This document shows positions 1 through 6,300 of a DNA stretch of 6,867 nt, piece by piece (within the stretch, counting starts at the first letter, position 1; each line of letters opens with the position of its first letter). A program made the translations under genes and the position numbers. This DNA comes from an uncultured Prevotellaceae bacterium. Lineage in GTDB: Bacteria > Bacteroidota > Bacteroidia > Bacteroidales > Bacteroidaceae. The stretch is taken from assembly GCA_937902455.1 (NCBI GenBank), contig CALELI010000150.1, positions 1 through 6,867 of the forward strand. Direction: 5' to 3'. Below the pieces are notes generated by a model. That model was not told the DNA's origin. It did not search any database and saw nothing but the letters and a program-made list of their open reading frames with translations.

Positions 1-25
1 TTCATATCAAAATCCATTACATACT

Positions 26-46
26 CTAAACACTCAACTCTAAACT
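26..46. repeat. Heptamer tandem repeat downstream of the GH105 gene (CTAAACT type)
   Basis: Three consecutive 7-bp units (CTAAACA, CTCAACT, CTAAACT) lie immediately 3' of the GH105 stop codon. A degenerate fourth unit covers the stop itself (48-50). The same unit type recurs at 2048-2075. Beyond it, positions 1-17 hold possible minus-strand ATG codons (at 17 and at 5) that could start the next gene, but too little is visible to call one. Confidence 0.6.
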
Positions 47-47
47 C

Positions 48-1214
48 TTACATCACCATCTTCCACACTTCACTTCCTGCAAGCAGGAAACATCCAAGTC
101 CGAAATCGTCAAAGTCTGGTTCTGTCGTATACGATACAGGCTGAGAATCACTTGGCTGCTTTCCTGTTCCCTGGACATATCCGAGGAAGCCATTCTCATG
201 CAGACATGTCTTCACCATTGTCTTCCAAGTCTTCAGGATGAGTTTCCTGTATGGTTTCTCGTCAAGTACCTTATTGTTGACTCCCCATGCCATTCCGTAG
301 ATGAAGAGTGACGTTCCGGTCAGTTCCTTTCCACCGAAATTCGTGTCATCGAGCAAGTCTACATTCCAGAAGAGATCCTTCCTCTGACACTTCACGAGGG
401 CGTCTGTCATCTTCAGGAAATCATCGGTATAGACCTTTATCTGGTCGTCAAATCCGTCCATCCCTTTCAGGTCAGATATGGCCCTTACCAGTGCGGCATA
501 AACCCATCCGTTTCCTCTGCTCCAGTAGCAGTTCTGTCCGTTTGGAGACTTATATGGAGGGGTGAAGTCCTTGTCTCTCCACCACAGTCCTTCCTTCTCG
601 TTGAACAATCCACCTGCCAGTGTGTCACGCGTCCAGCAGTACATCTTCCAGCCTAAGTCGGCATATCGTCTGTAGTCCGCGTCGCCTCGTGACTGCTTTT
701 CTGCTGACACGGCCGTCAGTACAGGCAGCCCCATCTGTATGGCATCAATCCATGTCCAGTCGTGGAGTGTCTCTGGACGACCGAGCAAATTATCCACGCA
801 CTGGAATGTAGGTGTCAGGTCAACCTTCCATTCAGGATGTGCAGAAAAGGCATCGAGATAAGTCTGGCAACAGCAATAGTTGTCTGCATTCGTTGTCTTC
901 ACTCCATCTCGAGGCGACCACTTATGGGCCGTTCCCCAGTCCAGAAGATACTGGTTGTTCTTCCCCAGTTGTTCCGAACCCGTTGCCTCCTCAATCTGCA
1001 ACAGTTCACAGAGTCCTTCGAAATACACCCCTCTCGTCCAGAGATTGCTGGTACGCATCTTCTTCACGAATGTCGGAGCACCTGCCTCGGGGTGTTTATT
1101 GATGAAATAGCTGTTTGCCAGTTCCATTGCTTCCAGGACACTCTTGGCGTTCTGTCCCATACAGTTACCGATACTGGCTGTCAGTACAATTACCGTAAAG
1201 ATAAATTTCTTCAT
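48..1214 (-). CDS. Secreted GH105 unsaturated rhamnogalacturonyl/uronyl hydrolase
   Basis: 388-residue glycoside hydrolase of family 105 (YteR/YesR-like, Glyco_hydro_88 fold). The family removes the 4,5-unsaturated uronic acid left at the non-reducing end of oligosaccharides by pectin or other polysaccharide lyases. Residues 1-20 form a signal peptide with likely cleavage before Gln21. Cys18 is preceded by Asn, so it is a poor lipobox and the protein is probably soluble in the periplasm. Asp157 in WIDAIQMGLP matches the catalytic Asp of YteR, and YWSRGNGW at 230-237 is the family signature. Length is normal. I chose ATG 1214 (MKKFIF) because an upstream in-frame ATG at 1244 would overlap cdaA and add ten residues encoded by repeat DNA ahead of the signal peptide. 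It lies 22 bp after cdaA with no promoter visible between, so it is probably cotranscribed. Family certain; exact substrate (rhamnogalacturonan or other) inferred. Confidence 0.9.
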   Translation of the reverse strand: MKKFIFTVIVLTASIGNCMGQNAKSVLEAMELANSYFINKHPEAGAPTFVKKMRTSNLWTRGVYFEGLCELLQIEEATGSEQLGKNNQYLLDWGTAHKWSPRDGVKTTNADNYCCCQTYLDAFSAHPEWKVDLTPTFQCVDNLLGRPETLHDWTWIDAIQMGLPVLTAVSAEKQSRGDADYRRYADLGWKMYCWTRDTLAGGLFNEKEGLWWRDKDFTPPYKSPNGQNCYWSRGNGWVYAALVRAISDLKGMDGFDDQIKVYTDDFLKMTDALVKCQRKDLFWNVDLLDDTNFGGKELTGTSLFIYGMAWGVNNKVLDEKPYRKLILKTWKTMVKTCLHENGFLGYVQGTGKQPSDSQPVSYTTEPDFDDFGLGCFLLAGSEVWKMVM

Positions 1215-1232
1215 ATTAGTTATTTTAGTTAT

Positions 1233-1246
1233 TTCATTATTCATTA
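1233..1246. repeat. Heptamer tandem repeat at the cdaA/GH105 junction (TTCATTA type)
   Basis: Two perfect copies of TTCATTA (TAATGAA on the minus strand). The stop codon of cdaA (TAA, 1237-1239) is part of the first copy. The unit is the same type as at 3835-3859 and 5247-5281. It also creates the spurious upstream ATG for the GH105 gene. Confidence 0.55.
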
Positions 1247-2034
1247 TTTAATATCTTTGCAAGATTGCTTTCCAGTTCCTCGATCGATATTCTCACCTTG
1301 AGCTCACCTCTTCCTGCAAGAGTGATGTTACCTGTCTCCTCCGACACGACGATAGCTATGGCATCACTCTGCTGGGTGATTCCAAGTGCTGCCCGATGAC
1401 GAAGGCCAAGTGGTTTCGGGATATTGTTATTATGTGATACAGGCAGGATACATCCAGCTGCCTGAATTCTGTTTCCGCTGATAATCATCGCACCGTCATG
1501 GAGAGGGCTGTTCTTGAAGAAGATGTTCTGAATCAAAGCCGAATTGATGTTGGCGTCAATCAGTTCACCCGACTTGGCTATATCTGTAAGCGCCATTTTC
1601 TTCTCTATCACTATCAGGGCACCCACATATTTCTTACTCATCTGCTCACATGCCCATACAATCTGCATCACGGCCGGGTTCTCCAACTGGCTACCTCTCG
1701 TCTTTCGGCCCTTCGATTTCTTCCCCCGGAAAAGTCTGACGAAGAATCCCATTTTCCTCTGGGTACCGAGTGTGAGGAAGAATCGGCGGATTTCTTCCTG
1801 GAAGAGGATGATGAGAGCAAGCACTCCCACACTCACCAACTTGTCAAAGATCTCACCAAGGAGCCTCATCTCAAGCACCTGTGAGACGACAATCCAGACA
1901 GCCACAAAGAGCAGGATTCCATAGAATATTCCAAGTGAACCAGACTCTCTCATCAACCTGTAGACATAATACAGCAGCAAGGCCACACATATTATGTCCA
2001 CAATGTCCATTATTCCAATAGGTATATTACTCAT
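1237..2034 (-). CDS. cdaA: CdaA-type membrane diadenylate cyclase (c-di-AMP synthase)
   Basis: 265 residues, the usual CdaA/DacA length. Three hydrophobic segments at about 9-26, 34-50 and 62-79 anchor it in the inner membrane. The cytoplasmic DAC domain follows from about 90. The catalytic DGA motif is at 180-182 (SPLHDGAMI) and RHR at 212-214 (LGLRHRAALG), both intact, so the enzyme should condense two ATP into cyclic di-AMP. This messenger controls potassium/osmolyte balance and cell-wall homeostasis in other bacteria. The start at 2034 lies 13 bp after the folP stop; the leader is purine-rich (AGAGAAAGAGAG) rather than a true Shine-Dalgarno. The neighbour order folP-cdaA is one I recall from other Bacteroidetes. 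No CdaR/YbbR regulator gene is seen next to it, unlike in Firmicutes. Confidence 0.95.
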   Translation of the reverse strand: MSNIPIGIMDIVDIICVALLLYYVYRLMRESGSLGIFYGILLFVAVWIVVSQVLEMRLLGEIFDKLVSVGVLALIILFQEEIRRFFLTLGTQRKMGFFVRLFRGKKSKGRKTRGSQLENPAVMQIVWACEQMSKKYVGALIVIEKKMALTDIAKSGELIDANINSALIQNIFFKNSPLHDGAMIISGNRIQAAGCILPVSHNNNIPKPLGLRHRAALGITQQSDAIAIVVSEETGNITLAGRGELKVRISIEELESNLAKILNNE

Positions 2035-2047
2035 AATCTCTCTTTCT

Positions 2048-2075
2048 CTAAACTATAAACTCTAAACTCTCAACT
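2048..2075. repeat. Heptamer tandem repeat forming the 3' end of folP (CTAAACT type)
   Basis: Four back-to-back 7-bp units: CTAAACT, ATAAACT, CTAAACT, CTCAACT. The first unit contains the folP stop (CTA, i.e. TAG, at 2048-2050). The array encodes the last residues of the protein (about VESLEFIV). Same unit type as at 26-46. Confidence 0.65.
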
Positions 2076-2836
2076 AACTTTATCGCTTCTCTCGCCTCCT
2101 TCACGTCATGGACCCTCAGTATGTCGGCACCCTTCGTCAGGGCTATCGTGTTGAGGACGGTAGTGCCATTCAGAGCCTCTCGCGCATTGCATCCAAGCAC
2201 CTTCTGAATCATACTCTTGCGGGAAATTCCGACCAGCAGGGGCAAGTCGAGTATCTGGAATTCATCCAGACGTCTCATCATTTCGTAATTCTCGTCAAGG
2301 TTCTTTCCGAATCCGAACCCGGGATCTATTATGATGTCGTTCTGCCCCATGTCTCTGAGTTGCTGCACCTTCTTTATCAGGGTGAGAACCGACGATTGCA
2401 TATTTTCGTTCGATGTCAGCACATAAGGCACCCTCAGTTCTGCTGCTGTCCTGAACATATCGGGGTCAGCACCTCCACTCACATCGTTGATGATATGGAC
2501 TCCGTATTCCTCCACACACATCCTCGCCACGTCTGCCCGGAAAGTATCTACACTCACCACACATCATGCATACCTCTCAGAATCCTTCGATTCGAAGAAC
2601 TCCCTCAGCCTCCTCATCTCTTCCTCCACGGGCACATCCTCATGCCCGGGCCTCGTGCTGTATCCACCCACATCCAGGATATCAGGCTTCTCGTCAGCCA
2701 CCGTTCCCGAAACATCTTCGGGTTCCCTGTAGAAGCTGTCCGGAGTGCAGTTCACTATCCCCATCACCTTGGGTTCATCCAGCCGGAAGAGCCTGCCGCC
2801 GACATTCAGCGAGTATGGTCTGTTTCCTCTCATCAT
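2048..2836 (-). pseudogene. folP: Dihydropteroate synthase interrupted by an in-frame TGA
   Basis: DHPS joins 6-hydroxymethyl-dihydropterin pyrophosphate to p-aminobenzoate in folate synthesis. Reading through the stop gives about 262 residues (usual 270-290). All the usual ligand motifs are present: NCTPDSF (29-35), DVGGYSTRPG (55-64), SVDTF (95-99), then INDVSGG, DPGFGFGK, GISRKSMI and RVHDV. TGA at 2564-2566 (codon 91) stops it just before barrel strand 3. The frame is unchanged on both sides, so this is a point nonsense change and not an indel. The downstream half could restart at GTG 2558 or 2555 (171 codons). Two segments are also shorter than usual: the helix after DSF (about 8 residues) and the loop after VPYVL, which lacks the customary MHM-G stretch. 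Start: twin ATG at 2834-2836/2831-2833, 4 bp after the upstream gene, with GGTAGAGGG ahead. It is either a pseudogene, a split enzyme, or a sequence error. Confidence 0.85.
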
Positions 2837-2840
2837 CCCT

Positions 2841-3758
2841 CTACCTTAACCTGAATGTTGCAGGAAGCGTCAGTTTCATCTTTCCACGGCTATTATCAGC
2901 CTTCTTCCACACATCCTTGTCCACCTCTTTCAGGGCCTTCACAGCCTCCGTCGCAAACAACTTGGCAAACTGTTCCTTCACCTGCTTCTGTTCGTCTACC
3001 GTCAACTTGTCGAAAGCCTTGCCGGAGACATTAGTAATCGTACTGCTTGCAGGAGAAATGTCGCTCACGTTGCCGTCCTTGTCAATCACGAACGAAACCC
3101 TCACCTTACCTTCAGCACCATATTTCTGGCATTCCTCAGGATACTTCATCTTCATCGCAATTGCTCTTACCATGTCCATCATCACCTCCTGTCTGCAAGG
3201 GAAAGTGGCACTCAGGGGCAGGTCATCCTCCTTGGCGTCGGGGACAATCTCACGGAGTTTTGCCTCGAGCTTGTCTATCATGACAGTCGAGAGAATCACC
3301 TTGCCGTCCTTGCCGACGAGATAGTAACTCGGAATCCAGTTGAGATGGAAGGCCTTTGCCACCTCGCTGTCCCTCATGGTGACAGGCGACAGCTGATGGT
3401 TCCATGCCAGCACACTGTCCTTCTGGCATTTCTCCCATGATTCTGCCTTCGTGTCAAACGAATAACCCTTGATGTATATGCTGTCGGAACAGAACACCCT
3501 GTTGATCCTTCTCATCTTTGCCATGTCACGCCGGCAATCTCCGCACCACGAAGCCCAGAACTCCAGAATCGTATACTGGGGCTTATCGCGCTGAAGCCAG
3601 TTTGTCCGGCTGCCACTTTCTCCCACCATGATTGCAGGCACTTCCGTGCCAGGCTTCAGCAAATCCTTTGCATACTCTGCATCCAGGTCTTCCTGGGCAG
3701 TCACATTGCCCTGGCAGAAACCCAGCAGAAGTCCTATGACAGTCAAAATTCTCTTCAT
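2841..3758 (-). CDS. Periplasmic thioredoxin-like protein fused to a TonB C-terminal domain
   Basis: 305 residues. A signal peptide (1-21, ending near TAQ|E) exports it. Residues about 33-170 form a TlpA/AhpC-type thioredoxin domain with active site WCGDC (Cys72, Cys75) and cis-Pro143 in NWIPSYYLV, so it probably reduces or exchanges disulfides in the periplasm. Residues about 203-305 read as a TonB C-terminal domain: KYPEECQKYGAEGKVRVSF, then VIDKDGNVSDI, ending GKMKLTLPATFRL, with an unusual helical insert (about 246-280). There is no transmembrane anchor or proline-rich linker, so it is not a working TonB by itself; the domain is probably a binding module. Codon 1 at 3758 follows a well-placed promoter. 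It is the first gene of the run into folP, cdaA and GH105, with 4 bp to folP. The thioredoxin call is firm; the TonB-domain call rests on pattern recognition. The role is not known. Confidence 0.85.
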   Translation of the reverse strand: MKRILTVIGLLLGFCQGNVTAQEDLDAEYAKDLLKPGTEVPAIMVGESGSRTNWLQRDKPQYTILEFWASWCGDCRRDMAKMRRINRVFCSDSIYIKGYSFDTKAESWEKCQKDSVLAWNHQLSPVTMRDSEVAKAFHLNWIPSYYLVGKDGKVILSTVMIDKLEAKLREIVPDAKEDDLPLSATFPCRQEVMMDMVRAIAMKMKYPEECQKYGAEGKVRVSFVIDKDGNVSDISPASSTITNVSGKAFDKLTVDEQKQVKEQFAKLFATEAVKALKEVDKDVWKKADNSRGKMKLTLPATFRLR

Positions 3759-3786
3759 ATCATTAATAAAGTGTTCAATTCATTTG

Positions 3787-3817
3787 CAAATATAGTCAAT
3801 TTGTCCGAAACGACAAA
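3787..3817 (-). promoter_or_regulatory. Bacteroidetes-type promoter for the trx-folP-cdaA-GH105 run
   Basis: On the minus strand, -33 TTTG (CAAA at 3814-3817), 19-bp spacer, and -7 TATATTTG (3787-3794), a full match to TTTG-N19-TAnnTTTG. Transcription would start near 3780, giving a leader of about 20-25 nt before the ATG at 3758. Confidence 0.8.
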
Positions 3818-3834
3818 AACCGCACAACAAAAAT

Positions 3835-3859
3835 TTCATTATTCATTCTTCATTATTCA
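3835..3859. repeat. Heptamer tandem repeat in the trx/murF divergent region (TTCATTA type)
   Basis: Three full copies (TTCATTA, TTCATTC, TTCATTA) plus a partial fourth, in the 220-bp gap between the divergent genes. It lies just upstream of the minus-strand promoter. The rest of this gap is two promoters and a stretch with TTTCGCTCGCT twice (3875-3885 and 3950-3960). Confidence 0.6.
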
Positions 3860-3920
3860 ATTTTATTTGCTACCTTTCGCTCGCTGCACTCCCGCAAGTT
3901 TCTCACGCTCGGCAATAAAA

Positions 3921-3943
3921 ATAAAAGTTTTCTAACTTTTTAT
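3921..3943. promoter_or_regulatory. AT-rich palindrome directly upstream of the murF -33 box
   Basis: AAAAGTT and AACTTTT arms around a short TTCT centre, abutting the -33 TTTG of murF. Together with the -33 box it is nearly identical to the sequence ahead of tRNA-Leu (6148-6170): 34 of 37 positions match between 3917-3953 and 6144-6180. It could be an operator or an UP-like element; the sequence does not decide. Confidence 0.5.
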
Positions 3944-3974
3944 TTTGTATTTCGCTCGCTTAATCGTAACTTTG
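3944..3974 (+). promoter_or_regulatory. Bacteroidetes-type promoter for murF
   Basis: -33 TTTG (3944-3947), 19-bp spacer, -7 TAACTTTG (3967-3974), an exact consensus match. The murF ATG starts only 4 bp after the -7 box, so the transcript should begin at or within a few bases of the start codon (leaderless or nearly so). Confidence 0.85.
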
Positions 3975-3978
3975 CAGC

Positions 3979-5247
3979 ATGAATCTATACGAAATATTCC
4001 AGCAGCATCCAGTCATCACGACTGACAGCCGTGATTGCCCGGACAATTCCATCTTCTTCGCACTCAGGGGCGAGACATTCGATGGCAATCAGTACGCAGT
4101 CAAGGCACTGCAGTCGGGCTGCGCATACGCAGTTGTCGACGATGAGAACATCTACACCGACGCAGGCGAGAAAGACCGTCTCATCCTCGTTCCAGACGTT
4201 CTCAAGGCACTCCAGGCACTTGCCAACGAACACAGGAAGACACTTGGTACCACCATCATCGGCGTGACCGGCACAAACGGCAAGACAACCACCAAGGAAC
4301 TCATCGCAGCCGTACTATCAAAGAAGTTCAACGTGCTCTATACACAGGGGAACTTCAACAACCACATCGGAGTCCCGAAGACCCTCCTCGGGCTCACCCG
4401 TCAGCACGACATAGCCGTAGTGGAAATGGGCGCAAACCATCCCGGAGAAATCAGGACACTCGTCAACATCGTGAAACCCGACTTCGGCATCATCACCAAC
4501 GTAGGCAAGGCCCATCTGCTTGGTTTCGGCTCGTTCGATGGAGTGATACGCACCAAGGGCGAACTCTACGACTTCATCCGTGAACACGGAGGAAAGGTAT
4601 TCATCAACGAAGGCAACGAGCACCTGATGGGCATCAGCCAGGGACTTGAACTCATAAGATACGGCAACAACGGCCGTCTCGTCAGTTCCGACCCGTTCCT
4701 CCGGCTGGAATACAACGGCAGGGAAGTCAGCACCAACCTCATCGGGGCATACAACAGGGACAACTGTCTGGCTGCCGCTGCAATAGGACATTTCTTCGGA
4801 GTCAGCGACGACGACATACGCATGGCACTCAGTGAGTACACCCCGACAAACAACCGCTCACAGTTCAAGCAGACAGAACGAAACTCGCTCATCATCGATG
4901 CCTACAACGCCAACCCTACGAGCATGACCGCCGCCCTCGACAACTTCCGCCAGATGAAGGCCGACCACAAGATGTGCATCCTCGGGGCAATGCGCGAACT
5001 CGGAGAAGTCAGCAAGGAAGAGCACAGGAAGATTCTCGGCCTCGTAAGCCAGGCAGGTATTGAAGAGGCATACTTCGTAGGACCCGAGTTCCAGGAAGTA
5101 CAGCCAGAGGCACCAGCCCATTTCATGTTCTTCGAAGACATCGAGGCACTGAAAACCTTCCTCGCCACCAACCCACCGGCAGGAAAGACCATCCTCGTGA
5201 AAGGCTCCAACAGCACCCGGCTCATCCAGGCAGTGGAACTACTGTAA
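3979..5247 (+). CDS. murF: UDP-N-acetylmuramoyl-tripeptide--D-alanyl-D-alanine ligase
   Basis: 422-residue cytoplasmic Mur ligase that adds D-Ala-D-Ala to UDP-MurNAc-tripeptide using ATP, completing the peptidoglycan precursor. Length is normal for Bacteroidetes MurF. The N-terminal substrate domain (about 1-88) has TTDSRDCPDNSIFFAL. The ATP-binding domain has the P-loop GVTGTNGKTTT (95-105), QGNFNNHIG (123-131), EMGANHPGEI (149-158) and TNVGKAHL (173-180). The C-terminal domain has DAYNANPTSM (307-316) and LVKGSNSTRL (407-416). All motifs appear intact. Start ATG 3979 fits the family N-terminus (MNLYEIFQQHPVITTDSR) even though it leaves almost no leader after the promoter. It is followed after 41 bp by the MORN lipoprotein gene, probably in the same transcript. 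No other cell-wall genes are adjacent in this window. Confidence 0.96.
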   Translation: MNLYEIFQQHPVITTDSRDCPDNSIFFALRGETFDGNQYAVKALQSGCAYAVVDDENIYTDAGEKDRLILVPDVLKALQALANEHRKTLGTTIIGVTGTNGKTTTKELIAAVLSKKFNVLYTQGNFNNHIGVPKTLLGLTRQHDIAVVEMGANHPGEIRTLVNIVKPDFGIITNVGKAHLLGFGSFDGVIRTKGELYDFIREHGGKVFINEGNEHLMGISQGLELIRYGNNGRLVSSDPFLRLEYNGREVSTNLIGAYNRDNCLAAAAIGHFFGVSDDDIRMALSEYTPTNNRSQFKQTERNSLIIDAYNANPTSMTAALDNFRQMKADHKMCILGAMRELGEVSKEEHRKILGLVSQAGIEEAYFVGPEFQEVQPEAPAHFMFFEDIEALKTFLATNPPAGKTILVKGSNSTRLIQAVELL

Positions 5248-5281
5248 TGAAGAATGAAGAATGAAAAATGAAGAATGAAAA
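5247..5281 (+). repeat. Five tandem ATGAARA heptamers between murF and the MORN gene
   Basis: Five consecutive 7-bp copies of ATGAAGA/ATGAAAA beginning on the last base of the murF TAA. Each copy carries an ATG. The copy at 5268 is in frame with the MORN gene and extends it by seven residues; the copy at 5247 meets a TGA after five codons. Same unit type as at 1233-1246 and 3835-3859, in the opposite orientation. Confidence 0.65.
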
Positions 5282-5288
5282 CCGAAAT

Positions 5289-6125
5289 ATGAACAGGAAA
5301 ACATCTTTTGCGCTTCTGGCCGCCATGCTTATAGTCATGGCAAGCTGTAACCAGAAAAAACAGACACCGGCAGAATTCATCAGCGGCGTCCACGAATGGG
5401 AATACGAAGACAGTGCCACCTACAATGGAGAGTGGAAGAACGGAAAGCATCACGGTCACGGCACGATAACCTTTACCAACGGCGATGTCTACGAAGGAGA
5501 ATGGGAGAACGGCGAGAAGTGCGGCAAGGGCATCTACAAGTTTGCAGCCACAGGCAACAAGTACGAAGGTGATTTCCGCCACAACCAGCCCGACGGACAG
5601 GGAGTCTTCACCTTCGCCAACGGCGACACCTACAGGGGAGGCTACAGGCACAACAACCCTAACGGTCACGGAAAACTGCTGCGCAAGGACGGAAGCTACG
5701 AGGAAGGCAACTTCAAGGACGGCAAGCTCAACGGTGACTCATGCGCAGTAATGTTCGACGACGGAGAGAAATACGTAGGAGGCATGAAGATGGGCCGCAA
5801 GGACGGATACGGCAAGATATCATACGTCAACGGCGATCAGTACGACGGCCATTGGGAGAACAACCGCAGAGAAGGCTACGGAGTATACATCTATTCCGAC
5901 GGAAGCCGCTACGAAGGCAATTTCCGGAATGGCAAGTACAACGGTTCCGGAACCTACACATGGGCCGACGGCGACCAGTATGTAGGTCAGTACAAGGACG
6001 ACATGCGCCACGGAAAGGGAACCATGTACTACACCAGCGGCGAGCAGGAAGCCGGACTCTGGCTCAACGACGAATACGCCGGCGAATGGGTAGAGCCCGA
6101 ACCGTCAGACTCCATCGAAGCATAA
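5289..6125 (+). CDS. MORN-repeat lipoprotein
   Basis: 278 residues from ATG 5289. I prefer this start because it gives a clean lipoprotein signal: MNRK, a hydrophobic stretch, then lipobox VMAS|C with Cys20. The in-frame ATG at 5268 lies inside a tandem repeat. After a short linker, about nine MORN repeats of roughly 23 residues run from Tyr45 to about 255, of the form YxGxWxxGxxxGxGxxxxxDG, ending in a partial repeat and an acidic tail (EPEPSDSIEA). Repeat 5 is the most divergent (LNGDSCAVMF in place of the GxG step). The protein should be anchored in the outer or inner membrane as a beta-hairpin scaffold facing the periplasm or surface. No catalytic domain is present. MORN arrays bind lipids or proteins in other systems, but no partner can be read here. 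It probably shares the murF transcript; a cell-envelope role is inference. Confidence 0.88.
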   Translation: MNRKTSFALLAAMLIVMASCNQKKQTPAEFISGVHEWEYEDSATYNGEWKNGKHHGHGTITFTNGDVYEGEWENGEKCGKGIYKFAATGNKYEGDFRHNQPDGQGVFTFANGDTYRGGYRHNNPNGHGKLLRKDGSYEEGNFKDGKLNGDSCAVMFDDGEKYVGGMKMGRKDGYGKISYVNGDQYDGHWENNRREGYGVYIYSDGSRYEGNFRNGKYNGSGTYTWADGDQYVGQYKDDMRHGKGTMYYTSGEQEAGLWLNDEYAGEWVEPEPSDSIEA

Positions 6126-6147
6126 CGACAAGCAAATCCTATAAAAA

Positions 6148-6170
6148 ATAAAAGTTTTTCAACTCTTTAT
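6148..6170. promoter_or_regulatory. AT-rich palindrome upstream of the tRNA-Leu -33 box
   Basis: AATAAAAGTT and AACTCTTTATT arms around TTTC, directly ahead of the -33 TTTG. A near copy of the murF element at 3921-3943. It also lies 22 bp after the MORN stop and could act as a weak AT-only terminator for the murF-MORN transcript, but it lacks a GC stem. Confidence 0.45.
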
Positions 6171-6201
6171 TTTGTATTTCTCTCAACTTTCACTAACTTT
6201 G
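6171..6201 (+). promoter_or_regulatory. Bacteroidetes-type promoter for tRNA-Leu
   Basis: -33 TTTG (6171-6174), 19-bp spacer, -7 TAACTTTG (6194-6201). Same boxes and spacer length as the murF promoter. The tRNA begins 12 bp downstream. Confidence 0.85.
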
Positions 6202-6212
6202 CACCCGCAAAA

Positions 6213-6294
6213 GCGCCTGTGGTGAAATTGGTAGACACGCCAGACTTAGGATCTGGTGCCGCGAGGCTTGCAGGTTCGAGTCCTGTCAGGCGCA
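6213..6294 (+). tRNA. tRNA-Leu (anticodon UAG)
   Basis: 82-nt class II tRNA. Acceptor arms GCGCCTG (6213-6219) and CAGGCGC (6287-6293) pair fully, with discriminator A at 6294. Anticodon stem CCAGA/TCTGG (6240-6244/6252-6256) holds loop CTTAGGA, anticodon TAG at 6247-6249, reading CUA and probably other CUN leucine codons. A variable arm (TGCCGCGAGGCT region) and a T-loop with GGTTCGAGTCC follow. The 3' CCA is not encoded and must be added. The gene has its own promoter and terminator. Confidence 0.97.
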
Positions 6295-6300
6295 CAAACG

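Noticed and set aside
1215..1244. Upstream ATG (1244) as the start of the GH105 gene
   Set aside because: It would overlap cdaA, put ten repeat-encoded residues before the signal peptide, and is unneeded because ATG 1214 starts a standard MKK-type signal.
2564..2566. TGA read as an amino acid (alternative code or selenocysteine)
   Set aside because: No other gene in the window has an internal TGA, Bacteroidetes use the standard code, DHPS is not a known selenoprotein, and I see no obvious SECIS-like hairpin. TGA followed by T is also not a leaky context.
2108..2854. 248-codon open frame on the plus strand opposite folP
   Set aside because: It lies antisense to clear DHPS motifs, has no recognisable domain, and its composition (many His, Ser, Pro) is that of a reversed coding strand. 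The same holds for the plus-strand frame at 2566-3324 and the minus-strand frame at 4902-5669.
3866..3892. Extra promoter from TTTG at 3866
   Set aside because: No TAnnTTTG box occurs at the required 19-21 bp spacing.
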